From NCBI RefSeq assembly GCF_028858725.1, contig NC_084790.1, positions 4,346,001 through 4,410,000 of the forward strand: DNA of 64,000 bases. The letters are read 5' to 3'. The position numbers were made by a program, and so were the translations under genes. The notes beneath the pieces are model-generated. The model made no database searches, was not told where the DNA came from, and worked only from the letters and a program-made list of their open reading frames with translations. Shown here in pieces: positions 37,641 to 50,488 of the stretch (position 1 is the first letter of the stretch; the number at the start of each line of letters is the position of its first letter). The stretch comes from Colius striatus. Taxonomy: Eukaryota > Chordata > Aves > Coliiformes > Coliidae.

Positions 37641-37980
37641 GGAGGGAGGAGGGGGGGGAATGGGAGGAGCGCCGGGGGCGCGCGCGGGGGTGGAGCGGCC
37701 GCCCCACGCGCGCGTGCACGCACACGTACACCCTCCCCTCCCCCCCCCCCAAAACACAACCCCACCACCAACTCCCCCTCCCCACCTCCCCCAACACATC
37801 CCCCCACCTCCCAGCTCCCCCTCCCTCCCCAACACACCCCCCCCTCCCCTTTCCCCCTCTCGCGATTGCCACGAGGGTTTTCCGCTTCGCGCGCAGCCAA
37901 CGCTCCACGTTTGAGGAGGGATGGGGGGGATGGGGGATGAGGAGGAGGATGGGGGGGGGTGAGGGGGGGGTGGCTGCGCA
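37621..37980. repeat. G-rich and C-rich tracts between LASP1 and the first tRNA-Cys
   Basis: The plus strand has G-run clusters at 37626-37670 and 37919-37970, each with four or more runs of three to nine G, and a C-run cluster at 37738-37850. Both strands therefore contain G-quadruplex-type patterns. CpG-rich sequence in between ('gcgcgcgggggtggagcggccgc' area, 37678-37720) is likely part of the LASP1 promoter island. Confidence 0.75.
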
Positions 37981-38030
37981 CGCGTGGGGTCACCCTTAGG
38001 AAACGCGCGGCCCGCGTGGCCAGCCGTGGG

Positions 38031-38102
38031 GGGGGTATAGCTCAGTGGTAGAGCATTTGACTGCAGATCAAGAGGTCCCCGGTTCAAATCCGGGTGCCCC
38101 CT
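38031..38102 (+). tRNA. tRNA-Cys(GCA), type A
   Basis: 72 bases, no intron. Acceptor GGGGGTA pairs with TGCCCCC and discriminator T73. D arm is GCTC-loop-GAGC. The anticodon arm TTTGA-CTGCAGA-TCAAG shows anticodon GCA. T arm is CCCGG-TTCAAAT-CCGGG. A and B boxes are intact. A TTTT lies 15 bases past the end. It sits about 0.6 kb from the LASP1 start codon, transcribed away from it. In mammals tRNA-Cys genes also lie between LASP1 and RPL23, so the linkage is old. Confidence 0.97.
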
Positions 38103-38485
38103 ATCCACGCCCGCGGTTTTCCGCGTGTTTTCGCTTTTACCCTCTTCTTTTCTTCCTCCGCCCGCGTGTGATTTCGCCCGCAGCCGTTGCAAGCGAGGCG
38201 GGCAGGGGCAGACAACCCGCGTAGGGGTGAAGATGCAGCAGAGGGGGGGTTTATTGCGCAGGGATGACGGCGTTCCCACGGTGGGTGGGCGGCGTCCGCT
38301 CGGGTTATTCTGTTCTAAAAGCATCATTAAGCATGTTGACTAATTTTTTTGGCGTCGGCAGGTAATGACGCCTCAAGCACCGCTCCGGGGACGTGCGACG
38401 GGAGAAAAGGGAGGGTTGAAGCGGGAGGAAACCCGCTCACGCGTGACGCTGAAGTAAGGCGCGGCTGGACCACGTAGCGTGGACT

Positions 38486-38557
38486 GGGGGTATAGCTCAG
38501 TGGTAGAGCATTTGACTGCAGATCAAGAGGTCCCCGGTTCAAATCCGGGTGCCCCCT
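38486..38557 (+). tRNA. tRNA-Cys(GCA), type A
   Basis: Identical to the copy at 38031-38102, but with unrelated flanks. A TTTTT terminator follows at once. It ends about 230 bases before the RPL23 start region, transcribed in the same direction. Confidence 0.97.
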
Positions 38558-38788
38558 CTTTTTGTTCCTCTTCGAGCTTTGTCTCTTTTTTTTCTCTTCT
38601 TCCATTCATCGCCCCTTCCCCTAAACCAAAAAAGCCGAAAAAGTGTGTTTTCGCCCCAAAATTGTTCCTGGTGGGGGGCGACGTAAAAGGCTCCCTCGTA
38701 ACGCGGCCCTGCCGGCCCCTCCCGCTGCCTCAAGGGGGCGCCACGTCCGGGCAGAGCGACGGCGTATCCCAGCGTGCCCCGCGTGCCT

Positions 38789-38799
38789 CCTTCTCTTCC
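38789..38799 (+). promoter_or_regulatory. RPL23: RPL23 transcription start, 5'TOP tract
   Basis: The pyrimidine run CCTTCTCTTCC lies 10-20 bases above the ATG. Vertebrate ribosomal protein mRNAs start with a C followed by 4-14 pyrimidines, the TOP motif that places them under mTOR/LARP1 control. The sequence upstream is CpG-rich and lacks a clear TATA box. Confidence 0.7.
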
Positions 38800-38808
38800 G
38801 GCGCCAAG

Positions 38809-41941
<3,133 letters not shown>

Positions 41942-41966
41942 ACGTGACCATCTCCACAGACATTAA

Positions 41967-41972
41967 AATAAA
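41967..41972 (+). terminator. RPL23: RPL23 poly(A) signal
   Basis: AATAAA 26 bases past the stop codon, giving the very short 3' UTR usual for ribosomal protein mRNAs. A GT/T-rich element 'gtgtcgtctttttt' follows at 41991. Confidence 0.9.
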
Positions 41973-42082
41973 AGCCCTTGTACCAAACACGTGTCGTCTT
42001 TTTTGCCAAGGTGCCTTCCCCTGTGAGCAGGATGGTGTTAAAACAAGGGAGATAGTTCTGGGAAATAGAAGCCCAGATGTGA

Positions 42083-42606
42083 GGGTTTGGAAGGGCTTCC
42101 AGAGCTCATCCAGCCCAACCCCCTGCTACAGCAGGTTCCCCTCAATCAGGGGGCACAGGAACATGTCCAGTTGGGATTGGAAACCTCCCGAGAAGGAGCC
42201 TTCACACCCTCCCTGGGCAGCCTGGGCCTGGGCTCCCTCATCAACACCAAAGGACTTTCTCCTTGAGTTCCAGTGGAACTTCCAGTGTTCCAGCTTGTGC
42301 CCATTACCCCTTGTCACTGGCTCCTGCAGAGAAAAAGTGTCACCTCATCCTCCTGACATCCACCCTTAAAGTACTTTTAAGTGTTAATGAGGCCTTCTCC
42401 AGACTAAACAGCCCCAAGTCCCCGCAGCCTTTCCTCATAAGGAAGGTGTTTCAATCCCCTGATCATCTCGGTGGACCTGTGCTGGCCTCTCCAGCAGTTC
42501 CCTGTCCCTCTTGAGCTGGGGAGTCCAGAACACAGGACTCCAGATGAGGCCTTGCCAGGGCAGACCAGAGGGGGAGCAGAATCTCCCTCAACCTGGTGCC
42601 CACACG
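42083..42606 (-). mobile_element. CR1 LINE, 3' end fragment
   Basis: Antisense CR1 3' sequence just downstream of RPL23. On plus it shows 'cagagctcatccagcccaac', 'ttcccctcaatcagggggc', 'ccttcacaccctccctgggc' and ends near 'ctccctcaacctggtgccca'. It is close in sequence to the RPL23 intron 3 copy. Confidence 0.88.
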
Positions 42607-43835
42607 ATCCCAGAATGCCAAAGTAAAACCTTTTCATGAAACTCTGTGTGGGTGTGTACTTTGGCAGGAAAATGGGATTTAGAGGTTTAATATACAGTGA
42701 TAACTGAAATTTTTCAGGCAGGTTCCTATATTATCAATATCTGAAATGAGGTTGCACTGGAATGACTTAACAGTGACTGAATTGATGCAGTTTCTGTGTG
42801 CTTAGGGAGAAACTGGGAGGTGTCTGTAAAAGCCATTTCCAAGCAGCTTTCACACACGATCTCTTGAAATTGTAGGTCTGCAATTTTGTTACAGAATGGG
42901 CAATTTAACTGCTTGGAGATCGTGGTCTGATTCTACTGGGAAGGGAGAATACTGCCTGTAATGGATCTGAAACCCTGAGCTGCAGAGTGAACTCCAAGAA
43001 TGTTCTTAGACCTTGCTGAGGATGTGAAGGAGACATTGAGCACACTGCTGCTGTCTGAAGCACGTGCTGTGAGACCTTTATCAGTGGTGAAACACACCCT
43101 GAGATCCTGGATTGCTGATTGCAAGTAGGAGTGCCCTGAGCTCTCAAGGCACAGCAAAGCAAAAGCTCCTCTGCTGTGTGAAGTCACTTGGGTTTCTCCT
43201 GGTGTTCCTCTGGCTGAAGTACAGATTTGGATGTGAACTGCAGGTCACATCAGCTCGTTTCTGGGCTCTCCTGAGCAAGAGCTGCTGGAGGGAGGGACTG
43301 TGCAGTTGAGCTGGTAGGTGAGAACAGGGCAGACTTTGTCCTGGATGTGGGGGCCTTGGTGCCCAGTAAGGCCCAGCTGTGGAGGGCAGTGAGGCAGCTC
43401 ATGAGTGCTGCTCCCAGGAGTGGCTGCAGCTCCACCCAAAGGCAGCTCTTGGTGTGGTTGGGTTTCCTTTCCTCTGCCCCAGCAAAAAGCTGTGCTCACA
43501 GCCCCACTGTTCCGTTTTCACAGAGATTTCTGATGCTTTTGTGCTGTTGCTGATGTTTTCAGTGCAGACGATACAGTGGAGGAAAGACAGAAGGGAGCAA
43601 AGCCTCAGAGATTCTGTTGCACAGATAGGAAATGATGGACAAGAGCAACAGGGACCTGCAGTGGTTTGTAAAGTGGTGTTTTCAAATAGCTGCTTGGCCT
43701 CACCAACAGGGATCCATAAAATGCTGCAGCATAAAGATGTTTTCTAAGACATTCCCACTGGATAACCGGGAGCTGTGCATGGGCAGCAGCAAGAGAGCAG
43801 GAACATGGAAAAGGATACATTCTATTTTCTTGTCT
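42607..43835. other. Intergenic, nothing recognised
   Basis: AT-richer sequence (42640-42900) then mixed composition. No exon, RNA gene or named repeat was seen. Confidence 0.4.
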
Positions 43836-44562
43836 GGGATGGGGTGTTTTAGAGAAAGGGGCTGGGTCTTGTTTAGCTTGGCCCCCAGGAGCCAGGCTGT
43901 GAGTGTGGGGAGAGGCCAGAGGGGTGTAGGGTGTGCAGGGGGCAATGTGAGGGCTGTGGTGGCAGAGGCAGTGCTGCAGGTGCTCTGAGCACAGGCCAGG
44001 GGATGGGGTAGAGTTGCCTGTGGATGCCCACAAAGAGCCAACCCTGGCCCTGCTGGGCAGGGGCAGAGCTCAGGTGGGGGCAGAGCATGGGAGTGCTGAT
44101 CAGGAGTTCCCCACTTCCAGCCCAGGTGCCCCCCAGGATGCAATGTGAAGCAGCATTTGGGAGCTTTTCTCCCTGCCAGACCAAGCAGGAAGGGCAGCTC
44201 AGGTTCCTGTCCTAGGAATTGTCTTTTGCCATGGCAGTGAGAGGCAGAACAACATGCATGAGATGGGAGGAATGTGTAAGGCTGTGAGGCAGCTGTGTGG
44301 AGGCAGAGGCAAGCAGGAGAGAAGTGGGATGGGGAGCAGAGGAGTGTGGAGAGGAGCTGGGTGAAGGTGTGTGTGAGGTGCAGTAGAGAGGCCGTGTGCA
44401 TGTGGTGTGGTGGGTTCTGTGCTGGAGTGCTTTGGGGCTGCCCCAGAGCAGCGTGTCCCTTTGTGCAGCAGGATGCAATTGCTGAGGTACAGAGAGGTGC
44501 CAGATGGGGCAAGGCCAGGCTGTACCTGTTGTTGATTTGGTGAGCAGTAGGGTGAGTGTGCA
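43836..44562 (+). repeat. tRNA upstream block, parent of the copy at 50489-50806
   Basis: It starts 'gggatggggtgttttagaga' and ends at the tRNA-Cys at 44563. The two ends of this block (about 43836-43930 and 44325-44520) recur at 50489-50806 with the middle of about 0.4 kb missing. It defines a leader unlike those of the other array tRNAs. Confidence 0.8.
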
Positions 44563-44634
44563 GGGGGTATAGCTCAGTGGTAGAGCATTTGACTGCAGAT
44601 CAAGAGGTCCCTGGTTCAACTCCAGGTGCCCCCT
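44563..44634 (+). tRNA. tRNA-Cys(GCA), type B
   Basis: It differs from type A at linear positions 50 (C to T), 58 (A to C) and 62 (G to A). Positions 50 and 62 pair in the T stem, so the stem is kept: CCTGG-TTCAACT-CCAGG. Anticodon GCA. CTCTTTTC follows as terminator. The leader is unique to this copy and to the decayed copy near 50807. Confidence 0.97.
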
Positions 44635-44667
44635 CTTTTCTCCTCCTTCTCTTCTGACCTCCATTTT

Positions 44668-45160
44668 CACAGTATCACAGAATCTTAAGGCTTGGAAGGG
44701 ACCTTGAAAGCTCATCCAGTCCAACCCCCCTGCCAGAGCAGGACCACCAAGAGTAGGTCACACAGGAACTCATCCAGGTGGGTTTGAATGTCTCCAGAGA
44801 AGGAGATTCCACAGCCCATCTGGGCAGCCCCTTCCAGTGCTCCCTCACCTCAACAGGGAAGGATTTTCCATGTTTCTTTGGAACCTCTTCTGTTGCAGCT
44901 TGCATGTATCACTGGCTATCACTGAGAAGGGCCTGGCTCCATCCAGTGCTCTCTGTTCCCTCATCAAGGTGCAATGGTACTGACTGGGCCAGGTTCTGAT
45001 AGCAGGATGCTACTGAGGTGGCTTGTTTAAATGACTCCAGTAGAAGCTCACCCTGTATCTGACAGGGCTGAGTCCTCCTTTAACCTGACTTCCCCTGGAG
45101 TTTGGGGCCCCTGAGCTCTCCCAGAGAAAAGGTGCAGAGCTCTGGCTGCATTTCGAAGCT
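44668..45160 (-). mobile_element. CR1 LINE fragment, internally deleted (S-type)
   Basis: Antisense CR1 starting 34 bases past the tRNA end ('cacagtatcacagaatct' on plus). The 3' part runs to about 44985. A segment equivalent to the region before the RT core ('tttaacctgacttcccctgg' to 'gagctctcccagagaaaagg', 45078-45140) follows with the RT core missing. Confidence 0.82.
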
Positions 45161-45442
45161 TGTACTGTGCAGTGCCCCTTGGACTCTGGGCTTCAGCCTT
45201 CAAAGTGTTGAGGCCTTGAGGAGGAGGAAGCTGTAGGGGTTGTGCAGTGTCTGAGACAGTCCTGTCTCTCTGTGGGTTCTGCTTGGGGTTGATGATTCTC
45301 TGGCATATTCTCTGTACAGCCTGTGTCAGGCCCTTGCAGGTGCACATGGGGCTGTGAAGTAAAAGGATGTAATCAGTGGCTATAAAGAGTTGTGTGTGCT
45401 AGAGACATGTTTTTAAAGGCTCATTGTGAGGGTGCTGAGCCA

Positions 45443-45461
45443 GGGGGTATAGCTCAGTGGT
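45443..45461 (+). pseudogene. tRNA-Cys 5' fragment, 19 bases
   Basis: GGGGGTATAGCTCAGTGGT, the acceptor strand and half the D arm, then a join to 'cttttggtagggctgagg'. The leader 'gagggtgctgagcca' is intact. An A box remains but no B box, so it should not be transcribed as a tRNA. Confidence 0.9.
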
Positions 45462-45705
45462 CTTTTGGTAGGGCTGAGGTCAGTCTGTGAGAGTTTTCCC
45501 TGTGTTGTGGTGGCCAATGCACATGCAGAGGCAGCAGCTGTGTGTGTGAGCAGCAGTGTCCCTGGTGTAGTTGTTGTGTGAGTCAGGGTGATTAAAGAGG
45601 CAGCAGAGTGTGTAATTTAGTGTGACCCAGGCCAAGGTGGCAGTGTACATAAAAGCTGAGGTGTAGCCAAAGGTTTGAGCTGGTGGCTGTGGCAGTGCTG
45701 GCCAA

Positions 45706-45777
45706 GGGGGTATAGCTCAGTGGTAGAGCATTTGACTGCAGATCAAGAGGTCCCTGGTTCAACTCCAGGTGCCCCCT
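45706..45777 (+). tRNA. tRNA-Cys(GCA), type B
   Basis: Full cloverleaf, identical in sequence to the copy at 44563. Leader 'ggcagtgctggccaa', terminator CTCTTTTTC. Confidence 0.97.
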
Positions 45778-46140
45778 CTTTTTCTCCTTCTTCAGAGCTC
45801 CCTTTTGCCAAAATCTCTCCCCAAACAAGGTGCAGAGCTCTGTCTGCATTTGGAAGCTTGTGCTGTGCAGTGCCCCTTGGACTCTGGGCTTCAGCATGCA
45901 GGGTGTTGAGACCCTGACTAGTAGGGAAGTGCAGGGGCTGTGCAGTGTCTGAGAAAGTCCTGTCTCTCTGTGGCTACTGCTTGGGGTTGATGATTCTCTG
46001 CTATAATTGTCTGTACAGCCTGTGTCAGGCCCTTGCAGGTGCACATGGGGCTGTGAAGTTAAAGGATCTAATCAGTGGATGTAAAGAGTTGTGTGTGCTA
46101 GAGAAATGTTTTTAAGGCCTCCTGTGAGGGTGCTGAGCCA

Positions 46141-46212
46141 GGGGGTATAGCTCAGTGGTAGAGCATTTGACTGCAGATCAAGAGGTCCCTGGTTCAACTC
46201 CAGGTGCCCCCT
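46141..46212 (+). tRNA. tRNA-Cys(GCA), type B
   Basis: Full cloverleaf, with leader 'gagggtgctgagcca'. Its 3' flank differs from the others: no TTTT within the first 20 bases; the first T run of four or more is at about 46231 ('ctttttctc'). No antisense CR1 follows it. Confidence 0.96.
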
Positions 46213-46334
46213 CCTTTGCTGCCTCTTCTCCTTTTTCTCTCCAGCAGCTCCTCACACACAGCTTACACACAGACCTTCTCAGCCCTCCAACTTCTGGCAA
46301 GTCTCTGCAAAGCTCCTGCCACAGTGGCTCAAGA

Positions 46335-47872
46335 GACAACAAGGACAGGGCTGCAGCTGCACCTTGTGCTAACAAATAAAGAAGCTGTGCTTGGGGATGT
46401 GAACGTTGGAGGCAGCCTTGGCTGCAGTGACCATCCAATGCTGGAGTTCAAGCTCCTGTGTGGATCTTGAAGCAGGACACCAAGCCAGGTTGTGACCCTG
46501 CACTTTAGTTGAGCTGACTTTGGCCTCTTCCAAAACCTGCTTGGAACAATGTCATGGGACAGGGTCCCAGATGGTCGCAGTGCCCAGGGGAGCTGCTGGA
46601 TCTTCAAGCACCTCTTCCTCCAGGCCCAAGATCCCCACAAATCAGGGAAAGCAATCAAGAGGCCTACTTGGATGAGAAAAGAACTATTGGATCCACTCAC
46701 GGAGAAGAGAGAAATCTGTGTAAGGTGGGAGAAGGGCCTGGCTGCTTGGAAAGAGCACGGCACCTGATGGGATGCACCCACAAGGGCTGAGGGAGCTGCT
46801 GATGTGGTTGCTAAGCCTCTCTCCATCATTTTTGCTTGATCTTGGAGAACAGGAGAGGTGCCTGAGGAATGGAGGAAGGCCAAAGTCACTCCAGTGTTCA
46901 CAAAGGGCAAGAAGGAGAACCTGGGATACTACAGGCTGGGCAGCCTCACCTGCATCCCTGGAAAGGTGATGGAACAGCTCATCCCAGACACCATCTGATA
47001 GCACATGAAGGAAAAGATGGTTATCAGGGTTTTTGACACTTAGAACATCGTCATCAGAAAGCTCAGGCAGTGTGGCTGGGATGAGTGGAGGTGAGGTGGA
47101 TGGAGAGTTGGCTGAATGACAGAGCCCAGAGGGTGGTGATCAATGGCACAGTGTTGAGTTGGGGGTCTATGGCCAGTGGAGTTGCACAGGGCTGGGATCT
47201 GGGCTCAGTCTTGTTCAAACGTCTTCATCAACCACGTGGATGAGGGGACAGAGTGACCCTAAGCAAGTGCCCTGATGGCACCAAACTGGGAGGACTGGCT
47301 GATTCCCCACAGGCTGTGCAGAGGGATCTCGACCTGCTTAAGAGTTGGGCAGAGAACAACCTGCTGAGGTTCAACAAGGGCAAGTGCAGAGTCCTGCACC
47401 TGGGGAGGAACAACCCCCTGCACCTGAACAGGTTGAGGGTGACCTGCTGGAGAGCAGTTCAAGGAGAGAGACCTGGGAGTGCTGGTTGATAATAAAGTGA
47501 CCATGAGCCAGCACCATGCCGTCGTGGGCAAGAAGCCAATGGCAGCCTGGGGGCATCAGGAGAGAGTGGGCAGCAGGTTGAGGGAGGTTCTGCTCCCCCT
47601 CTGCTCTGCCCTGGCGAGGCCTCATCTGGAGTCCAGTTCTGGGCTCCCCAACTCAAGAGGGACAGGGAAGTGCTGGAGGGAGGCCAGCACAGGGCCACCG
47701 AGGTGATCAGGGACTGGAAGATCTTTTTGACAAGGAATGGCTGCGAGACCTGGGGCTGTTTAGTCTGGAGGAGACTATCTGGGGATCTCATTATTACTAC
47801 AAGTGTATGAAAGCAGGCTGTTGGCTGGATGAGCTCTGGAGGGCCCTTTGAGCCCGCAGCATTCTGTGACTG
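46335..47872 (+). mobile_element. CR1 LINE, long sense copy (endonuclease end to 3' end)
   Basis: It starts in the carboxyl end of the endonuclease domain (translates LQLHLVLTNKEAVL then VGGSLGCSDHPMLEF), passes an RT segment equivalent to TGEVPEEWRKAKVTPVF, and ends at 'agcattctgtgactgtctga'. Part of the RT core is missing between about 47010 and 47060, and the frame is broken in several places. It is the only CR1 in the array lying in the tRNA direction. Confidence 0.88.
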
Positions 47873-47877
47873 TCTGA

Positions 47878-48120
47878 TGTTTTGCCAGGCTCAAATGAGC
47901 CTTTGTCATTTTTGTGTGTCTCGTGCTGGCCGGTGCACATCCAGCGCAGGCAGCTGTGGCAGCAGCAGTGCTCCTGGTGAAGCTGTAGGCGTGTGAGTGG
48001 GTGTCATTAAACAGGCAGCCCCGTGTGTCAGTGGTTTGTGAGAGCGGGGCTGAGTGCTGCGGTGTGCGGGGCCGGGCCCTGGGGCAGCGAGAGCGGCCGT
48101 GCGGGGCCGGGCTGTTGGTG
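47878..48120 (+). repeat. Diverged, GC-shifted tRNA leader
   Basis: It aligns base for base in patches with the leader at 51190-51440: 'tttttgccagg', 'tggccggtgcacat' against 'tggccaatgcacat', 'ggcagctgtggcagcagcagtg' against the 'gcagctgtgtgtgtgagcagcagtg' area, then 'gtgtgagt..ggtg..attaa..aggcagc'. The GC content climbs steadily toward 48120, where the sequence enters the CpG island. Confidence 0.65.
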
Positions 48121-48121
48121 C

Positions 48122-48190
48122 AGCGCCGGGGCTCGAACCGTCGTGGTCGGGCGCCGCGGGCGGACGCGCTGCCCCCTGAGCTGCGGCCCC
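48122..48190 (-). pseudogene. tRNA-like module with A and B boxes, minus strand
   Basis: On the minus strand, an A-box-like GCAGCTCAGGGGG (48172-48184) is followed 45 bases later by GGTTCGAGCCC (48129-48139), an exact B-box match. Functional tRNA-Cys genes here have 44-base spacing. Acceptor and T stems do not close, so I do not call a working tRNA. Confidence 0.35.
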
Positions 48191-48221
48191 GGCGCGGCGC
48201 CGCGGGGGAGGGGCTGCGGCG

Positions 48222-48295
48222 CACGGGGTGGCTCAGGGGCAGCGCGCCGGGCCGGCAAGCGGGAGCCGCCGGTTCCAGCCCCGCCGCCGGCCCGG
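48222..48295 (+). pseudogene. tRNA-like module with A and B boxes, plus strand
   Basis: TGGCTCAGGGG (48229-48239, one mismatch to the A box) and GGTTCCAGCCC (48271-48281, one mismatch to the B box), spaced 42 bases. The D-arm length equals that of tRNA-Cys. The anticodon-stem and acceptor pairs fail. Probably a GC-drifted tRNA relic or a chance pair. Confidence 0.35.
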
Positions 48296-49200
48296 CACGG
48301 CCCGCGCCGCGTCCCCCGCGGGGCTCGGCGACCGCGGCCTCGGCTCACGGCGGAGCCGCGGCACAGACGCGCTGCCGGGACTCTCGGCCGCGGACACACG
48401 GGCCCCACGAGCCGCGTCCCGACCGCACGCAGTTCCCGGGCAGCTCGTGCGCCGGCCGCTGCCGCCCGCGGCTCCGGGAGGGCGGCGAGGACGCGGCGCC
48501 GCCGTGGCCGGAGCGAGAGCCCAGCACGGGCCGGAACGCGGCGCTGCCGCCGCGGGGCTCTGCAGGGACGGGCTCGCTCCCGCTGAGCCGCCACGCGGCT
48601 GAGGCCGCCGCTGGGCTTGCGCGCGGGGAGCCGCCGGGCAGCTGCGTCCCGTCGGCCGTCGCTCCCGGCGGAGCCTTTTCGGCTCCGGGAGGCGCGGCGG
48701 GGCCGCCGACGCCCCGCTCTGCCCCTCGGCCGCCGCCGCCACGTTGGCGCCGGCCGCGGCGCCCGCCCGCAGTGACGCCTCCGGGCCGCGCCGCCGAGGC
48801 CGCGCACTGCAGGGAGCCGGCGCGGGGGGAGCCGACGCGGTGAGGACGGGCCCGGGCCGGCGGGGAGCGGCCCGGCTCGGGGAGCGAGCGTGGCCCTGCC
48901 GCGGGGCTCGGCGCCGCGGGGGAAGGGCTGCGGGCGGGCGCGGGGCTCCGAGCCGAGCTTGGCCCCTGGGCGGCGGCGCGGGCGGGCGGCCCCGGGGCAA
49001 CGGCCCCGCTGCGACGGGAGCGCGGCCGCCGCGGGAGGCCGGGCGGGAGGAGACCCAGGCGCGGCGGCGGCGGCGGGGCGCCGGGGACACGGGCAGCGTG
49101 CGGGGAGCGGCCGCGGGGCTGCCGGTGCCCCCCGGCCGGCCGGGCGCGTTCCTTCCCAGCGGTGTTTGTGCGCCAAAGGCTGCTGCGTTCAGCCTTCCCG

Positions 49201-49809
49201 TCTCCGGACGTGAACAGTCACTTGTGTTTTGCTGCGGCTGTGACACGCGGCTCCCAGGTCAGGCCAAAGGATTCGCTTGCCCGGGGTGCCGAGGGAATGT
49301 CTCTGATGTGCAAGTGTTGCCGCGGGCTGCATGTTTCTCACTTTGCCAGGCTGAGGCTGTACACGGCAGCTTTAGAAGCCTGTGATGGAAACGCCAATGG
49401 TGGTGTTTGCAGCCCGGAAGGCAAAGTTGGGATGGAGGCTGCAGGGGCTGTGCAGTGTGGTTGCCCTGCAGGACTGGATGAGTGCCGTCCCCACGCTGCC
49501 TTTCCTTCCTCCCTTTGTGCTGCTGCACATGCCTGTAGGGAGGCAGGATCTGCTCTGCTGGGCACAGGAGAATGGAGAACCAGCTTTGGGTCTTTTTTCA
49601 CTGTGCAGCTCCGTTCCAAGTCACGTTAGGATGTGACAGTCTGCAGTGCGTCACAGAACTGCCTCTGCACAGGAAAATGCCCTTTTGCTGTAGCTCCTCG
49701 GTCGTTTTTTCTAACCCCTGAAGAGCTGTGTGTCTGTGTGATTGCTGCTGGCCCCGTTACTGAAAGCTCTTTCAGTCCTTGATTGTTGTCCTTCCCCTCC
49801 GTCTCGCAG
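49201..49809 (+). other. CpG island shoulder, nothing recognised
   Basis: CpG density falls off across this stretch. It ends in a pyrimidine tract and CAG that form the acceptor of the candidate exon at 49810. Confidence 0.4.
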
Positions 49810-49907
49810 CACTGTGCTCACAGGCTCGGAACCTGAATTCATCCCCTTTGTCCGTGAGGAGGAGAAAGAGGAGGAGAGGGACCTGAAGAAGAGTTTGGGA
49901 GGTGCAG
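49810..49907 (+). CDS. Candidate coding exon of an unidentified gene
   Basis: 98 bases between a pyrimidine-rich acceptor (cttcccctccgtctcgcag) and a GTAAAT donor. One frame is open through all 32 codons: TVLTGSEPEFIPFVREEE then KEEERDLKKSLGGA, an acidic, charged, probably helical segment. The other two frames contain stops. The upstream donor at 48840 in the CpG island would feed this frame in a compatible phase, but I find no ATG in that frame. I do not recognise the protein. Neighbours beyond RPL23 in mammals (C17orf98, CWC25) do not contain this segment as I know them. Confidence 0.35.
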
Positions 49908-50488
49908 GTAAATGTCGTCGAGGTGTCTTGGCAGCTGGGGTTGTCTGGGCTTGTCCAAGTGTGTGCCTGGGAACTGGTGATGTCCAAGTGACCCCGGAGC
50001 TTTCAGAGAGCTGCTTGGGCTCAGCAGGGAGGAGGTGCAGAATCCTGCAGCCTCCGGGTGGTTTCTCAGACGTTGCCCAGGGGTGGCTGGGAGCAGGTAG
50101 GGAGGGATCCTCTGGGGATGCAGGAGCTGTTGCTGAGAGCTGGGACGGTATGCAGAGCCCTGCTTAGGAGTAAGGAGCCACTGCCAGAGGAAAGGTGTTC
50201 ACCCTGCATGTGTTTGAATGGTCCGTGCTGGACTTTGGCCTGGTGAGGGTTTCTTGTTCTGAGGCCGGGCATGGCAGGAGAGGTGGATGAAGAACTTTGG
50301 GTGCTGTGTTTTTCCCATCTCCTGCCCCTGGACAGTGAGCAGGGGAAGAGAGAGGCTGTGGGCAGCATTTGGGGTGATTCCTCTGCAAGACTGGAGTGCT
50401 GTAACTGTGGAGCACATCCCGAGAGTATCCAGTGCTGCAGCATGGTGTCTTCATCTGTGTTTTGAAGTCAGAGTTCAGTTTTGATCTC
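49908..50488. other. Intergenic or intronic, nothing recognised
   Basis: Ordinary composition between the candidate exon and the duplicated tRNA leader block. No repeat or RNA gene was seen. Confidence 0.4.

Larger units (their letters stand above)
48020..49200. promoter_or_regulatory. CpG island inside the tRNA array
   Basis: Over 1 kb of extremely CpG-dense sequence with long stop-free frames on both strands that I do not take as genes. Candidate outputs: the tRNA-like modules at 48122-48295 and, through a GTGAGG donor at 48840, an exon at 49810-49907. No TATA box or clear first ATG links them. Confidence 0.7.

Noticed and set aside
48222-48295. Functional tRNA gene
   Set aside because: A and B boxes are present, but acceptor, anticodon and D stems have too many mismatches to fold as a tRNA.
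48028-49176. Stop-free frame of 382 codons on the minus strand and a similar one of 280 codons on plus
   Set aside because: CpG-island sequence lacks stop codons in most frames. The translations are Arg/Ala/Gly/Pro-rich without domains, and the plus frame starts at a non-ATG codon.
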